Assembly (NCBI GenBank): GCA_015075445.1
Contig: JABTUJ010000035.1
Location: 1 to 64,000 of the forward strand
Length of the DNA: 64,000 nt
Direction: 5' to 3'
Origin: Verrucomicrobiales bacterium
GTDB taxonomy: Bacteria > Verrucomicrobiota > Verrucomicrobiia > Limisphaerales > J093
Of this stretch, positions 54,653-62,422 are shown one piece after another. Numbering within the stretch: the stretch's first letter is position 1; the number at the start of each line of letters is the position of its first letter. A program made the position numbers and the translations under genes. The notes beneath the pieces are model-generated. The model searched no databases. It worked only from the letters and a program-made list of their open reading frames with translations, and was not told the DNA's origin.

Positions 54653-56056
54653 ATGAAACCGACCCCCATTCCTCCGAAGCGTGTTGGGGCAGGGCAAGCG
54701 CTGCGGTTGACCGGGTTGCTTGCCGCCGCCTGCCTCTCCGCCCACGCCGGCGATGCAACCCCCGACCGGCTGCCCGGACCTGCAGCACCTCCCCCGCTGA
54801 CCATCACTCATTGCGACCGCACCGGCGGATGCGTGACGCTCGATCTTACTACACCGGCACCCGCCGGTCGCCATCAACTCGAAGCAAGCACCGACCTCCG
54901 CCACTGGCAGCCGATCCCGATTGCCACGTTCGAGAAGCGGAACGGTGGAACCCTGCGCACGGTGCTCGCCGGCGTGGTGGAGAGCGCTTGTTTCTATCGC
55001 GTGACGCTGCTCGAAGCCACCGCCACCAACCCGCCCGTCTACGTGAACCTGCAGGTGGACGGCGAACTGGAAGACACCCAGGGGTTGCGCACGGTGATGT
55101 CCGAACTGAAGCGACGCCAGATCACCGCGACCCTGTTCGTCACGGCCGATTACGCCAACCGGAACGCGATGCTGGTCACCGAGCTGTTTCAGAGCGGCTT
55201 CGAGGTCGCCCTGCACGGCTATTACACCGGCGAGCAACTGACCTCGATGACCTACGACGAGCAGAAGAACCTGCTCTCGCGGGCCAAGCTCGCGCTCGAA
55301 GGCTGCCGGCCGTGCGGGACGTACAAGCCGATCCTCGGGTTCCGCCCGCAGTACTTCAGCCAGAACGAAGACACCTTCCGGGTTCTGAAGGAGCTGGGCC
55401 TGACCTACAACAGCGGCTTCAAGGTCGGACAGTTGTCCCTCCCCGGCCACACCTGGGACGCCTGGCCGTACCAGGCCCCCGGGCACGACTTCTACGTGCT
55501 CCCCATCAGCACGGTCCCCTCCGACTGCACGCGGGTTTACCTCTGCGATCTCGCCTGCGGCCAGGTGGAGAAATGGACGCCTGCCCAATGGCGCGACGGA
55601 TTGCTCCAGGCGCTGGCAGAAGCGCTCGAGACCCGGCAGCCGCTCGTCGTCTTGCTCCATGGCTATTATGCCGGCGACGAGGCCAAGTACGGTTACTGGC
55701 AGCCCGTGCTCGACTTCCTGGACGCCGCCCAGGGCCAGGTCACCTTCGTCAAGTCCCAAGACCTGGTGGACCTGGCCAAGCCCTCGCCCGGAGGTTCTCT
55801 CCCCCCCCGTAGGCGCCGACGTGGGGAGGCGTTCAGGCGGACACCGCCACCTCGCCTCCTCACGTCGGCCTACGGTCGGGCGCGGTGCATTTTGCCGCTG
55901 CGGCCCGGACGCTCCCGAGGCATTCTGCAACGCTCGTCCCCCCTGCCGGGCGCCCGCCCACACGGCTGCAGGATGGATTTGCCCCGATCCAGCCTGGTCG
56001 TGCACGGTTGGCATCAGAATCGCAGCCAGCCGGGGTATGCTGGTCGCGATCCCTAA
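54653..56056 (+). CDS. Secreted polysaccharide-deacetylase-like protein with a repeat-derived tail
   Basis: A 467-residue exported protein. A signal region (RLTGLLAAACLSAHAG) is followed by a small beta domain of the kind widespread in verrucomicrobial exoproteins (HQLEASTDLRHWQPI...CFYRVTLLE). Residues ~125-380 resemble a NodB/polysaccharide deacetylase barrel (VYVNLQVDGELEDTQGL, TATLFVTADYA, GFEVALHGYYTG, GFRPQYFSQNEDTFRVLKELG, VVLLHGYY). The usual DD and HxxxH metal motifs are only partly present, so activity is doubtful. The native protein should end near 55795; the rest is translated from the palindromic repeat at 55809-55873 and beyond, overlapping the next gene's start. Confidence 0.75.
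   Translation: MKPTPIPPKRVGAGQALRLTGLLAAACLSAHAGDATPDRLPGPAAPPPLTITHCDRTGGCVTLDLTTPAPAGRHQLEASTDLRHWQPIPIATFEKRNGGTLRTVLAGVVESACFYRVTLLEATATNPPVYVNLQVDGELEDTQGLRTVMSELKRRQITATLFVTADYANRNAMLVTELFQSGFEVALHGYYTGEQLTSMTYDEQKNLLSRAKLALEGCRPCGTYKPILGFRPQYFSQNEDTFRVLKELGLTYNSGFKVGQLSLPGHTWDAWPYQAPGHDFYVLPISTVPSDCTRVYLCDLACGQVEKWTPAQWRDGLLQALAEALETRQPLVVLLHGYYAGDEAKYGYWQPVLDFLDAAQGQVTFVKSQDLVDLAKPSPGGSLPPRRRRRGEAFRRTPPPRLLTSAYGRARCILPLRPGRSRGILQRSSPLPGARPHGCRMDLPRSSLVVHGWHQNRSQPGYAGRDP
55809..55873. repeat. Palindromic repeat, GCCGACGTGAGGAGGCG family, inside a coding frame
   Basis: The left arm 55809-55831 (GTAGGCGCCGACGTGGGGAG plus GCG) and inverted right arm 55853-55873 (CGCCTCCTCACGTCGGCCTA) flank a 21-bp loop. 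It adds residues to the deacetylase-like protein. Confidence 0.9.
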
Positions 56057-56537
56057 CTTCCAGGGCCGTGTTTCGCCGGTGTTCGACGTCGCTTCGCGCC
56101 TGACCGTGGTGCGGGTCGAGCGCCGGTCGGAACGGGACCGACGCGAGATTGTGCTGCTCGAGGCCCGGCCCGAGGCCATCGCGCGTTCGCTGGCCGAGTT
56201 GGGGATTGCTGTGCTGATCTGCGGCGCCATTTCGCAGACGCTCGAGCGTTTGCTGCGACACGAGGGGGTGAGGGTCGTCGGCCAGGTCTGCGGGGAAGTC
56301 GACGCCGTGCTGCAGGCTTATCTTCGTGGGACACTGGATGACCCTGAGTTCGGGCTGCCGGGGTGCTTCCGTCGGCCCCGCGACCAAGTCTCCCAAGGGG
56401 CCGTTGGGCAAACGGCCGGAGCGCCGGGAAACACTGCCTCAGGAACCAGCCGAGCGGGATCGCGGAACCGCCTTCGCCTGCGCCCTCTGGCAACGCGCGG
56501 AGGAGGTAACCGTCCACCACGCCCCAAGGCCCGGTGA
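56037..56537 (+). CDS. NifX/NifB-type (dinitrogenase iron-molybdenum cofactor) domain protein
   Basis: A 166-residue cytoplasmic protein. Residues 1-105 follow the Nitro_FeMo-Co fold: MLVAIPNFQGRVSPVFDVASRLTVVRVE, GIAVLICGAISQTLERLLRHEGVRVVGQVCGEVDAVLQAYLRG. Proteins of this fold bind Fe-S or metal clusters and carry them in nitrogenase maturation; many homologues work outside nitrogen fixation. No nif gene is nearby. The C-terminal ~55 residues are low-complexity. The ATG at 56037 lies within the extended deacetylase frame. It is the first gene of a close-packed cluster with an ABC transporter and NosL, which suggests a metal-handling role. Confidence 0.78.
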   Translation: MLVAIPNFQGRVSPVFDVASRLTVVRVERRSERDRREIVLLEARPEAIARSLAELGIAVLICGAISQTLERLLRHEGVRVVGQVCGEVDAVLQAYLRGTLDDPEFGLPGCFRRPRDQVSQGAVGQTAGAPGNTASGTSRAGSRNRLRLRPLATRGGGNRPPRPKAR

Positions 56538-56562
56538 ACCGCCGGCCGTGGCGTCCCTACCC

Positions 56563-56925
56563 ATGCACCGCGCCTTGCCTTCCCTCGACAGATATTCTCT
56601 GGGGGTCATGGTCCTGGCCGCCGTCCTGGTCGTGGGTGCGGTGGCGATCACCGTCGATGCGGCGCGACAGCGGCGCCGGCAGGGTCGGGTGCTGCCCGAA
56701 ATGCGCGCCGCCGTCCGCCTCTTGGGCACCGCCGACATGGCGTTGTCGAGCGCTTCCCGGTGGCTGCGTCACCCGTCGCTGAGCGAACCGGGCGCGGCCT
56801 TCGCCGATGCCCCGGCCATCCTCGACGCCGACCCGGCCGGGGCGCTGATCGCGCCGCCGCCGGTGTTGTGGTCGGGAATCAACGCAGGACCGGTGGAGAT
56901 CCGGAAGGGGCGCGGCACACCATGA
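56563..56925 (+). CDS. Small single-pass membrane protein of the ABC/NosL cluster
   Basis: A 120-residue protein with one N-terminal membrane segment (LGVMVLAAVLVVGAVAITV), then RQRRRQGRVLPEMRAAVRLLGTADMALSSASRWLRHP and a Pro/Ala-rich tail. No family is recognised. Its stop overlaps the permease start (ATGA, 56922-56925), which strongly supports it being translated as part of the operon. The basic residues after the helix predict an N-out or signal-anchor topology that the sequence alone does not settle. Confidence 0.65.
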   Translation: MHRALPSLDRYSLGVMVLAAVLVVGAVAITVDAARQRRRQGRVLPEMRAAVRLLGTADMALSSASRWLRHPSLSEPGAAFADAPAILDADPAGALIAPPPVLWSGINAGPVEIRKGRGTP

Positions 56926-58106
56926 AGCGGCACCTGGCATTGATTCGCTTTGCGCTGGGCAGCAGCCGACGGCGGGCGGGGCGCACGGTCTCGCTTGGGG
57001 TGGCGCTGGCGCTGGTCACGTTCGGGTTCGCCGCCGTGCTCTTCCTCACCGAGGCGTTGCGGCGCGAGTTTCACCTCGGCGCCCAGGGCTTGCCGGACCT
57101 GACTGTGCAACGGTTGGTCGCCGGTCGCCCGGCGTTGATCGGGGAGGATTGGACGCAGGCCATCGCCGGCATCGCGGGCGTCACCCGGGTGGAACCTCGC
57201 GTCTGGGGCTACTACTTCGTCCCGGCCCTGGCGGGGAACTTCACCGTCGTGGGCGTCGAGGCCGACTCCCTGCCGGACGCCGCGGAGCGGGAGTTGGTGG
57301 TGGGCGAAGGCCGTTTCTTCGCGGCCGATGCCCCCGATGAAGTGGTCATGGGCGAAGCCCTGGCGGATTACCTCGGGCTCAGCGTGGGCGACGCCATTGA
57401 ACTGCCGGTCGGGCGCGGGCGGAAGCGGCTCGAAATCGTTGGTCTGTTCCGCGCCAGCGTCGCGCTGTGGACCGCCGACGTCCTCCTCATGAGCACCGCA
57501 GGCGCCCGCGCGTTCCTGCAGGTTCCGACCGGATCGGCGACCGATGTGGCCGTGCGTCTGAGCACGCCGGACGAAGCCACGGTGGCGGCCAGGAAGATTG
57601 CCGACCTTCTGCCTGATGCCCGCATCCTGGACCGCCAGCTCATGAACCGCGGGTACGACCTGACCTTCGACACGCGGGGCGGGATTCTGGGCGCCATGCT
57701 GCTGCCCGCGCTCGTGGCGTTCCTGGTGCTGGCCTGGGACCGGCTCACCGGCGTGGGCCCGGGCGAACGCCGGGAGATCGGCGCCCTCAAAGCCATGGGG
57801 TGGCAGACCAGCGATGTGCTCCTCGCCCGACTCTGGGAGAACCTGGTTCTGAGCTTTCAAGGGGCCTTGGTCGGCTTGATCGCGGCGTATCTGTATGTGT
57901 TCCACGCCCACGCACCGGGGTTGGCTGACGTGCTGCTCGGCTGGAGTTCGCTCTACCCGGCGCTGCAACTTGCCCCGGCCGTGACCGGTGGCCAGCTCCT
58001 GGCCCTCACCTGCCTGGTGGTCCTCCCGTTTGTCGCCTTAAGCCTCGTGCCGGCCTGGCGCGCAGCCACCCTCGATCCGCTCGGCTTGCTCCGGGGAGCC
58101 ACATGA
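56922..58106 (+). CDS. ABC transporter permease (FtsX/MacB type)
   Basis: A 394-residue permease. An N-terminal helix (VSLGVALALVTFGFAAVLFLTEAL) is followed by a ~230-residue periplasmic MacB_PCD-like domain (LADYLGLSVGDAIELPV, VVGVEADSLP) and three C-terminal helices (GAMLLPALVAFLVLAWDRL, ENLVLSFQGALVGLIAAYLY, LLALTCLVVLPFVALSLVPAWRAATLDPLGLLRG). The REIGALKAMGWQTSDVLLARLWE coupling region is typical of FtsX-fold permeases that drive work in the envelope. Its stop overlaps the ATPase start (58103-58106). The cargo is unknown. Confidence 0.92.
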   Translation: MKRHLALIRFALGSSRRRAGRTVSLGVALALVTFGFAAVLFLTEALRREFHLGAQGLPDLTVQRLVAGRPALIGEDWTQAIAGIAGVTRVEPRVWGYYFVPALAGNFTVVGVEADSLPDAAERELVVGEGRFFAADAPDEVVMGEALADYLGLSVGDAIELPVGRGRKRLEIVGLFRASVALWTADVLLMSTAGARAFLQVPTGSATDVAVRLSTPDEATVAARKIADLLPDARILDRQLMNRGYDLTFDTRGGILGAMLLPALVAFLVLAWDRLTGVGPGERREIGALKAMGWQTSDVLLARLWENLVLSFQGALVGLIAAYLYVFHAHAPGLADVLLGWSSLYPALQLAPAVTGGQLLALTCLVVLPFVALSLVPAWRAATLDPLGLLRGAT

Positions 58107-58792
58107 ACGACGCGCCCCCCATCGCTATCCGCACCGTCGGCCTGACCAAGCGCTACGCCAACGGCCGGCAGGAGAAGATCGCCTTGCGCGACGTCACCCT
58201 GTCCGTGCCGACCGCCGGGTTCTGGGTGGTGAGCGGCCCCAGCGGATCCGGCAAGACCACCTTGCTCGGCCTGCTGGCGGGCATGATCGCCCCGACCGCG
58301 GGCGAAGTGCACCTGAACGGCCGGCTGATCACCCACCTGCGCGACCACCACCGGGCGCTTGTCCGGCGCAACGAAGTGGGCATGGTCTTCCAGGAGTTCG
58401 CCTTGGTCACGGGCCTGACGGTGGCGGAGAACCTTTTTCTGCCGTTGGTCCCGACCGGGGGCCCGCCGGCGGCCACACGGGCGAAGGCAGCGGCCCTGCT
58501 CGAACGGTTCGGGGTGACGGCCCTGGCGCAGACGCGCGTCGAGCGCCTTTCGGCCGGCGAGCGCCAGCGGGTCGGGATCATCCGCGCCTTGTTGGGCGAG
58601 CCACCGATCCTTCTGTTGGACGAACCCACGGCGTCGCTGGACTCGACCAACGTTGAGCGTCTGGTGGACTTGTTGGCGAGCCTGCGCGCGGAAGGCCGCA
58701 CGCTGCTGGCGACCACCCACGACCAGCGGCTCGTGAACGATCCGCGGGTCGATGGCCGACTCCGGTTGGTGGACGGCGCCCTCGCAGGCTGA
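58103..58792 (+). CDS. ABC transporter ATP-binding protein (LolD/MacB type)
   Basis: A 229-residue ATPase partner of the preceding permease. Walker A GPSGSGKTTLLGLL, Q-loop VGMVFQEFALVTGLTV, signature LSAGERQRVGIIRALL (A in place of G after LS), Walker B ILLLDEPTASLD and H-loop LLATTHDQRLV are all present, so it should hydrolyse ATP. The gene overlaps the permease and precedes a membrane protein by 9 bp. Sequence resembles mechanotransmission-type ABC systems rather than importers; no binding protein is encoded here. Confidence 0.95.
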   Translation: MNDAPPIAIRTVGLTKRYANGRQEKIALRDVTLSVPTAGFWVVSGPSGSGKTTLLGLLAGMIAPTAGEVHLNGRLITHLRDHHRALVRRNEVGMVFQEFALVTGLTVAENLFLPLVPTGGPPAATRAKAAALLERFGVTALAQTRVERLSAGERQRVGIIRALLGEPPILLLDEPTASLDSTNVERLVDLLASLRAEGRTLLATTHDQRLVNDPRVDGRLRLVDGALAG

Positions 58793-58801
58793 AGCCGCGC
58801 C

Positions 58802-59836
58802 ATGTTGACCAACCTCCTCAACGTCTGGCTGCTGGCCCGCGTGATGCAATCCGGCGTGGCGGCCACCCTGGTGGTGTTGGGCGCGGCTTTCGGCCTGCGC
58901 ATCGCCTGGCGTTGGCGGTCCGGGCAGTCGGATGAAGCCCAACTGGCGCTGGAACGACAGGCTGAACTCGTCGCGGCTGTGATGCAGGTGGCGCTGGGCG
59001 TCGGGATCGTGGGACTGGCGCTGTCGGCGTTTGTCGCCGACCACCTGGTCGGAGGGATCCGGGGGGCGATGTGCGCATTCGGCGTGCTGGGCTCGACGGG
59101 CAGCGGGTTTCCGGGGCTGGCCGTGGGGGCGTTCGCCGCAGTGGCTTGCGGCTGGTGGGTGGTGCTTCACCGGTTCGATCTCCGGCTCGAAACCCCGGTG
59201 TTGACCCGCCGCAAGATGCTGGCCCTGCTCGCCGTGGCGCCCTGGTCGGTCGCCGACTTCGTGCTGGCCGTCCGGTTCGCGTACGAACTGGACTTCAGCG
59301 TCATTGCGTCCTGTTGCTCGGTCTGGCTGGACGACACCGCCCTCCAGAGCCAGGCGGCACGGCTCGTGGTGTCGCCGAACCTGGCGGGAGGACTGGGCCT
59401 GGCCACGGCGGTCCTGGCCGGCGCTTCGGCCCTGTGGGTCTGGCGGCGGCCGGGACGCGTGACCGCCTTGACGTGTGCCGCCTGTTCCGTCGTGGCGACC
59501 CTGGCCGCCCTGCCCGCGGTGTTGGGCGTGGTGGCGCCGTACACGCTGGCCACGCCAGGCCACCTGTGCCCGTTCTGCCTGCTGCACGCGCAAGGCGGCT
59601 GGCTGGGTTGGCCGCTGTTCGGGGCGCTGTTTGCCGCGGCCGTGACAGGGGTCGGCGTGGGCCTCGTGGAACTGCATCGGCCGGCCGACCAGCCCGCCGG
59701 CCGCGTCCGGGAATTCCAGCGCGTCCTGGCGCGCTGGTCCGCCCTGGCCTGGCTCGCCGTCCTGGTGTCCGGCGTGTTTCCAGTGGCGCGGTATCTGTTC
59801 CGTTCGGGGGGCATTTCGGTCTTCGGTGAGGTGTGA
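58802..59836 (+). CDS. Polytopic membrane protein with CPFC motif, NosL-associated
   Basis: A 344-residue protein with about eight hydrophobic segments (VAATLVVLGAAFGLRIAW, LALLAVAPWSVADFVLAV, FGALFAAAVTGVGVGLVEL, LAWLAVLVSGVFPVARYLF). It carries a cysteine pair in GHLCPFCLLHAQGGW, positioned between helices, and further cysteines (VIASCCSVWL, LTCAACSVV). The CxxC could be a thiol-redox or metal site. I do not recognise a named family. It sits between the ABC genes and NosL with 9-bp and 1-bp spacing, so it is part of the same process. Confidence 0.75.
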   Translation: MLTNLLNVWLLARVMQSGVAATLVVLGAAFGLRIAWRWRSGQSDEAQLALERQAELVAAVMQVALGVGIVGLALSAFVADHLVGGIRGAMCAFGVLGSTGSGFPGLAVGAFAAVACGWWVVLHRFDLRLETPVLTRRKMLALLAVAPWSVADFVLAVRFAYELDFSVIASCCSVWLDDTALQSQAARLVVSPNLAGGLGLATAVLAGASALWVWRRPGRVTALTCAACSVVATLAALPAVLGVVAPYTLATPGHLCPFCLLHAQGGWLGWPLFGALFAAAVTGVGVGLVELHRPADQPAGRVREFQRVLARWSALAWLAVLVSGVFPVARYLFRSGGISVFGEV

Positions 59837-59837
59837 C

Positions 59838-60302
59838 ATGAACGCGAAAACCAAGTCGGTATGGTGGTTGGGAATGCTGATCACGTGGCTGGGCACCGGC
59901 TGTGGCCCTTCCGGGGCGCGCTGCCTCAAGTGCGGCATGCGGGTGGATGACCACCCCCGCTGGGTGGCGGGCGCCACCACCGCGTCCGGGAACGAGGAAC
60001 GATTCTGCTGCCCCCGCTGCCTCTTTGCCTGGCATCTCAGCCCGCGCGGCGCGGGCAGCCACGACCTCTGGATCACCGAGTACTATTCCCAGCAGCGCAG
60101 ACCGGTAGGTGAAGTGCATTTCGTGATGGGCTCCGACGTCGTGGGCCCCATGGGCAAGGCGCTGGTGCCCATCGCCGGGCGCGAGGCCGCCGACCAGTTC
60201 CGCCAGGACCATCACGGCTCCCGCCTCCTGACCGCCACGGAGCTCACGCCGGAACTGCTGCGCGAAATCGCCGGGAAACCGCCGGAACCCTCCCCGCCTT
60301 GA
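59838..60302 (+). CDS. NosL-like lipoprotein (putative Cu(I)-binding)
   Basis: A 154-residue lipoprotein with signal peptide SVWWLGMLITWLGTGC. The NosL metal motif CxxCxMxxxD is present as CLKCGMRVDD, and a second pair follows in RFCCPRCLFAW. The C-terminal half has the NosL plan (VHFVMGSDVVGPMGKALVPIAGREAADQFRQDH, then LTPELLREI). NosL binds copper(I) for nitrous oxide reductase maturation; no nosZ is present in the window, so a different copper or thiol target is possible. It starts 1 bp after the CPFC membrane protein. Confidence 0.88.
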   Translation: MNAKTKSVWWLGMLITWLGTGCGPSGARCLKCGMRVDDHPRWVAGATTASGNEERFCCPRCLFAWHLSPRGAGSHDLWITEYYSQQRRPVGEVHFVMGSDVVGPMGKALVPIAGREAADQFRQDHHGSRLLTATELTPELLREIAGKPPEPSPP

Positions 60303-60414
60303 ATCCATGTGGCACGGACGCCTCCGGTGCGAGGAGGTGACAAGCGCGTTACAATCCGGCAAACCGGTGCGCGGACCATTGCCCGCGGGGACCGAAGCTG
60401 GCAGAACGCGTCCC

Positions 60415-60786
60415 ATGGTTCGCCCCACGACCACACTCAACATGTTTCGGAACACCCGGGATGCCGTCACCTTCGGTCCCGGCCAAGTGATCTTTGCCGA
60501 GGGCGAGCCTGGGGATTCGATGTACGTGGTGGTCGAGGGTGAGGTCGACATCTCCATCGGTTCCCGGCTCGTCCGGACGTTGGGACCGGGCGGCGTCTTT
60601 GGGGAGATGGCCCTGGTCGAACACGGACCGCGCAGTGCGACGGCCACTGCCCGGGGGGTGGTGCGCCTGGTGGTCATCGATGAACGGCGGTTCCACTTCC
60701 TGGTCCAGCAGACGCCGTTCTTCGCGCTGCAGATCATGCGGATCATGTCCGAGCGGCTGCGGGCCGAGGCGGGCGCGCGACCCTGA
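60415..60786 (+). CDS. Cyclic-nucleotide-binding-domain protein
   Basis: A 123-residue protein that is essentially one cNMP-binding (CRP-like) domain: VTFGPGQVIFAEGEPGDSMYVVVEGEVDISIGSRLVRTLGPGGVFGEMALVEHGPRSATATA, with the phosphate-binding-cassette glycine/glutamate (GEMAL) and RSATATA. No DNA-binding domain follows, so it is a stand-alone sensor or regulator subunit. The start is the ATG at 60415. It trails the NosL cluster by 112 bp and may or may not belong to it. Confidence 0.9.
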   Translation: MVRPTTTLNMFRNTRDAVTFGPGQVIFAEGEPGDSMYVVVEGEVDISIGSRLVRTLGPGGVFGEMALVEHGPRSATATARGVVRLVVIDERRFHFLVQQTPFFALQIMRIMSERLRAEAGARP

Positions 60787-60967
60787 GATGGCGGGGCGGT
60801 GACGAATGTAAAATCACGGCGTCGGAGGCCGTTCGTGATTGCACCCCGCGGCGTGGCGTGCCTAATGGACAGCGGTAGCATGAGCTGTTGCCCACGCCCC
60901 ACCTGCGGGCGGTTGGCCCCATTACAAGGCTGGTCTTGGGCGGCGGTTCGCTGCGCCCAGTACTACC

Positions 60968-62101
60968 ATGAAAATCCTCTTCACGGTCCAAGGCGAAGGC
61001 CGGGGCCACCTCACCCAGGCGCTGGCGCTGAAGGAAATGCTCGAGCGTCGCGGCCACACGATCGCGGGGGTGCTCGTGGGCAGCAACGGTTCGCGCCCGG
61101 TCCCGGCCTACTTTGCGGCGGACTTCGTGGTGCCGGTGCGCGAGCTGCGCGGGCCCGGCTTTGCCTTTCCGGGAGCGCGCGGCGTTTCCGCACTGGCTTC
61201 GCTCCAGGGGTTGCTGCGCGACCTCCCCCGGTATCGGCGGAGCCTCGGCCAGGTGCGCGCGACGCTGCGTGAGACCGAACCCGATCTCGTGGTCAACTTC
61301 CTCGAGCCGATGATGGGGGTGCACAACCTCCTGTTCGGCGCGCGCGTGCCCACCGTGGTGGTCGGGCACCAATACATGTTGGAGCACCCGGCGTTTCCGT
61401 CCGTGGACCGTTTCCGGATGGCCCAGCGCGGCATGCGCGCCTATCTGACGCTGGTCGGCGCGCGTTCGCTGCGCCTGGCTCTGTCGTTCTATCCGGCGTC
61501 CGATGCCCCGGACCGGAAGGTCGTGGTCTGCCCGCCTTTGCTGCGCCGGCAGTTGTTCGAGTTGGATCCCGTGCCTGGGGACTATGTGCTGGTCTACCTC
61601 CTCAACCATGGCTATGCCGACGCGATTCGCCGCTGGCACACGCTGCATCCGCACATCCCCGTCCACTGTTTCTACGACCGTCCGGGGGCTCCCGCCGAAG
61701 AGCGTGTCACGCCGAACCTGGTCTTTCACCGACTGCACGGTGACACGTTCCTGCGGATGATGGCGGGAGCGCGGGCGGTGGTGTGCACCGCCGGGTTCGA
61801 GTCGGTGTGCGAGGCGGCTTATCTGCGCAAGCCGCTGTTGATGATCCCGGTGGAGAACCACGTGGAGCAGTACCTGAACGCCTGCGACGCGGAGCAGGCG
61901 GGCTTGGGCCTCCGCGACGAGGGGTTCCGGCTGTCCCGGGTTCTGGGTCCCGGCGCGAAGGTGGCGCCGCCGCGGCTCCGGCAGTGGGTGGCCCGCGCGG
62001 AAGCCATCGCGATGAAGACCCTCGAGGCGGCGGCGGGGTCGCGTCCCGAGGCGAGGGCGGCCGAACCCATTCCCTGCCTCCGGCGCGAACCGGCCGCGTA
62101 G
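60968..62101 (+). CDS. Glycosyltransferase of the GT28/MJ1255-like type
   Basis: A 377-residue protein with a GT-B fold pattern. The N-terminal domain starts MKILFTVQGEGRGHLTQALALKEMLERRGH, the usual opening of MurG/UGT-like enzymes. The C-terminal donor-binding part has YVLVYLLNHGYADAIRRW, then MMAGARAVVCTAGFESVCEAAYLRKPLLMIPVENHVEQYLNA. Its donor and acceptor are unknown. The DUF/Glyco_trans_1_3 family is the closest I can name. The start is the ATG at 60968. No other glycan-synthesis genes adjoin it. Confidence 0.86.
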   Translation: MKILFTVQGEGRGHLTQALALKEMLERRGHTIAGVLVGSNGSRPVPAYFAADFVVPVRELRGPGFAFPGARGVSALASLQGLLRDLPRYRRSLGQVRATLRETEPDLVVNFLEPMMGVHNLLFGARVPTVVVGHQYMLEHPAFPSVDRFRMAQRGMRAYLTLVGARSLRLALSFYPASDAPDRKVVVCPPLLRRQLFELDPVPGDYVLVYLLNHGYADAIRRWHTLHPHIPVHCFYDRPGAPAEERVTPNLVFHRLHGDTFLRMMAGARAVVCTAGFESVCEAAYLRKPLLMIPVENHVEQYLNACDAEQAGLGLRDEGFRLSRVLGPGAKVAPPRLRQWVARAEAIAMKTLEAAAGSRPEARAAEPIPCLRREPAA

Positions 62102-62422
62102 GGAGTTCATCCGTCAAGTGCAGAGGCGACAGTCCCGCAGGGCAACACCGACCTTTCCACTCCCACCCCCGGTAGGAGTCGAGGTGACGAGACTCGGCCT
62201 GGTTGGTACCATCGGGGTCGGGATGGTGCCAGGGGATGCGACAACCTCCGGGAGCGAATCCGAAGTTCTCCGTCCGTCACCGCAGGTTCGCGCGCACGTA
62301 ACGGTGCCGTCTTTGACCCGGGGATCGGGGATGAGTCAGGCTGGCGTCTCCCGGCGAGTAGCCGGGATATCACCCGAGAAAACAGATCCAAGCTCACGCG
62401 CTCAGCCTCGTACTCAGACCCT
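62102..62422. other. Gene-free leader before the alkaline phosphatase gene
   Basis: No coding sequence or known riboswitch is recognised. An imperfect hairpin is present (GGTACCATC, loop GGGGTCG, GATGGTGCC-like, about 62205-62231). No convincing Pho-box was seen. Confidence 0.5.

Noticed and set aside
56037-60302. Nitrogen-fixation or denitrification locus
   Set aside because: Only a NifX-like domain and a NosL-like lipoprotein occur; no nifHDK, nosZ or nosD gene is present in the window.
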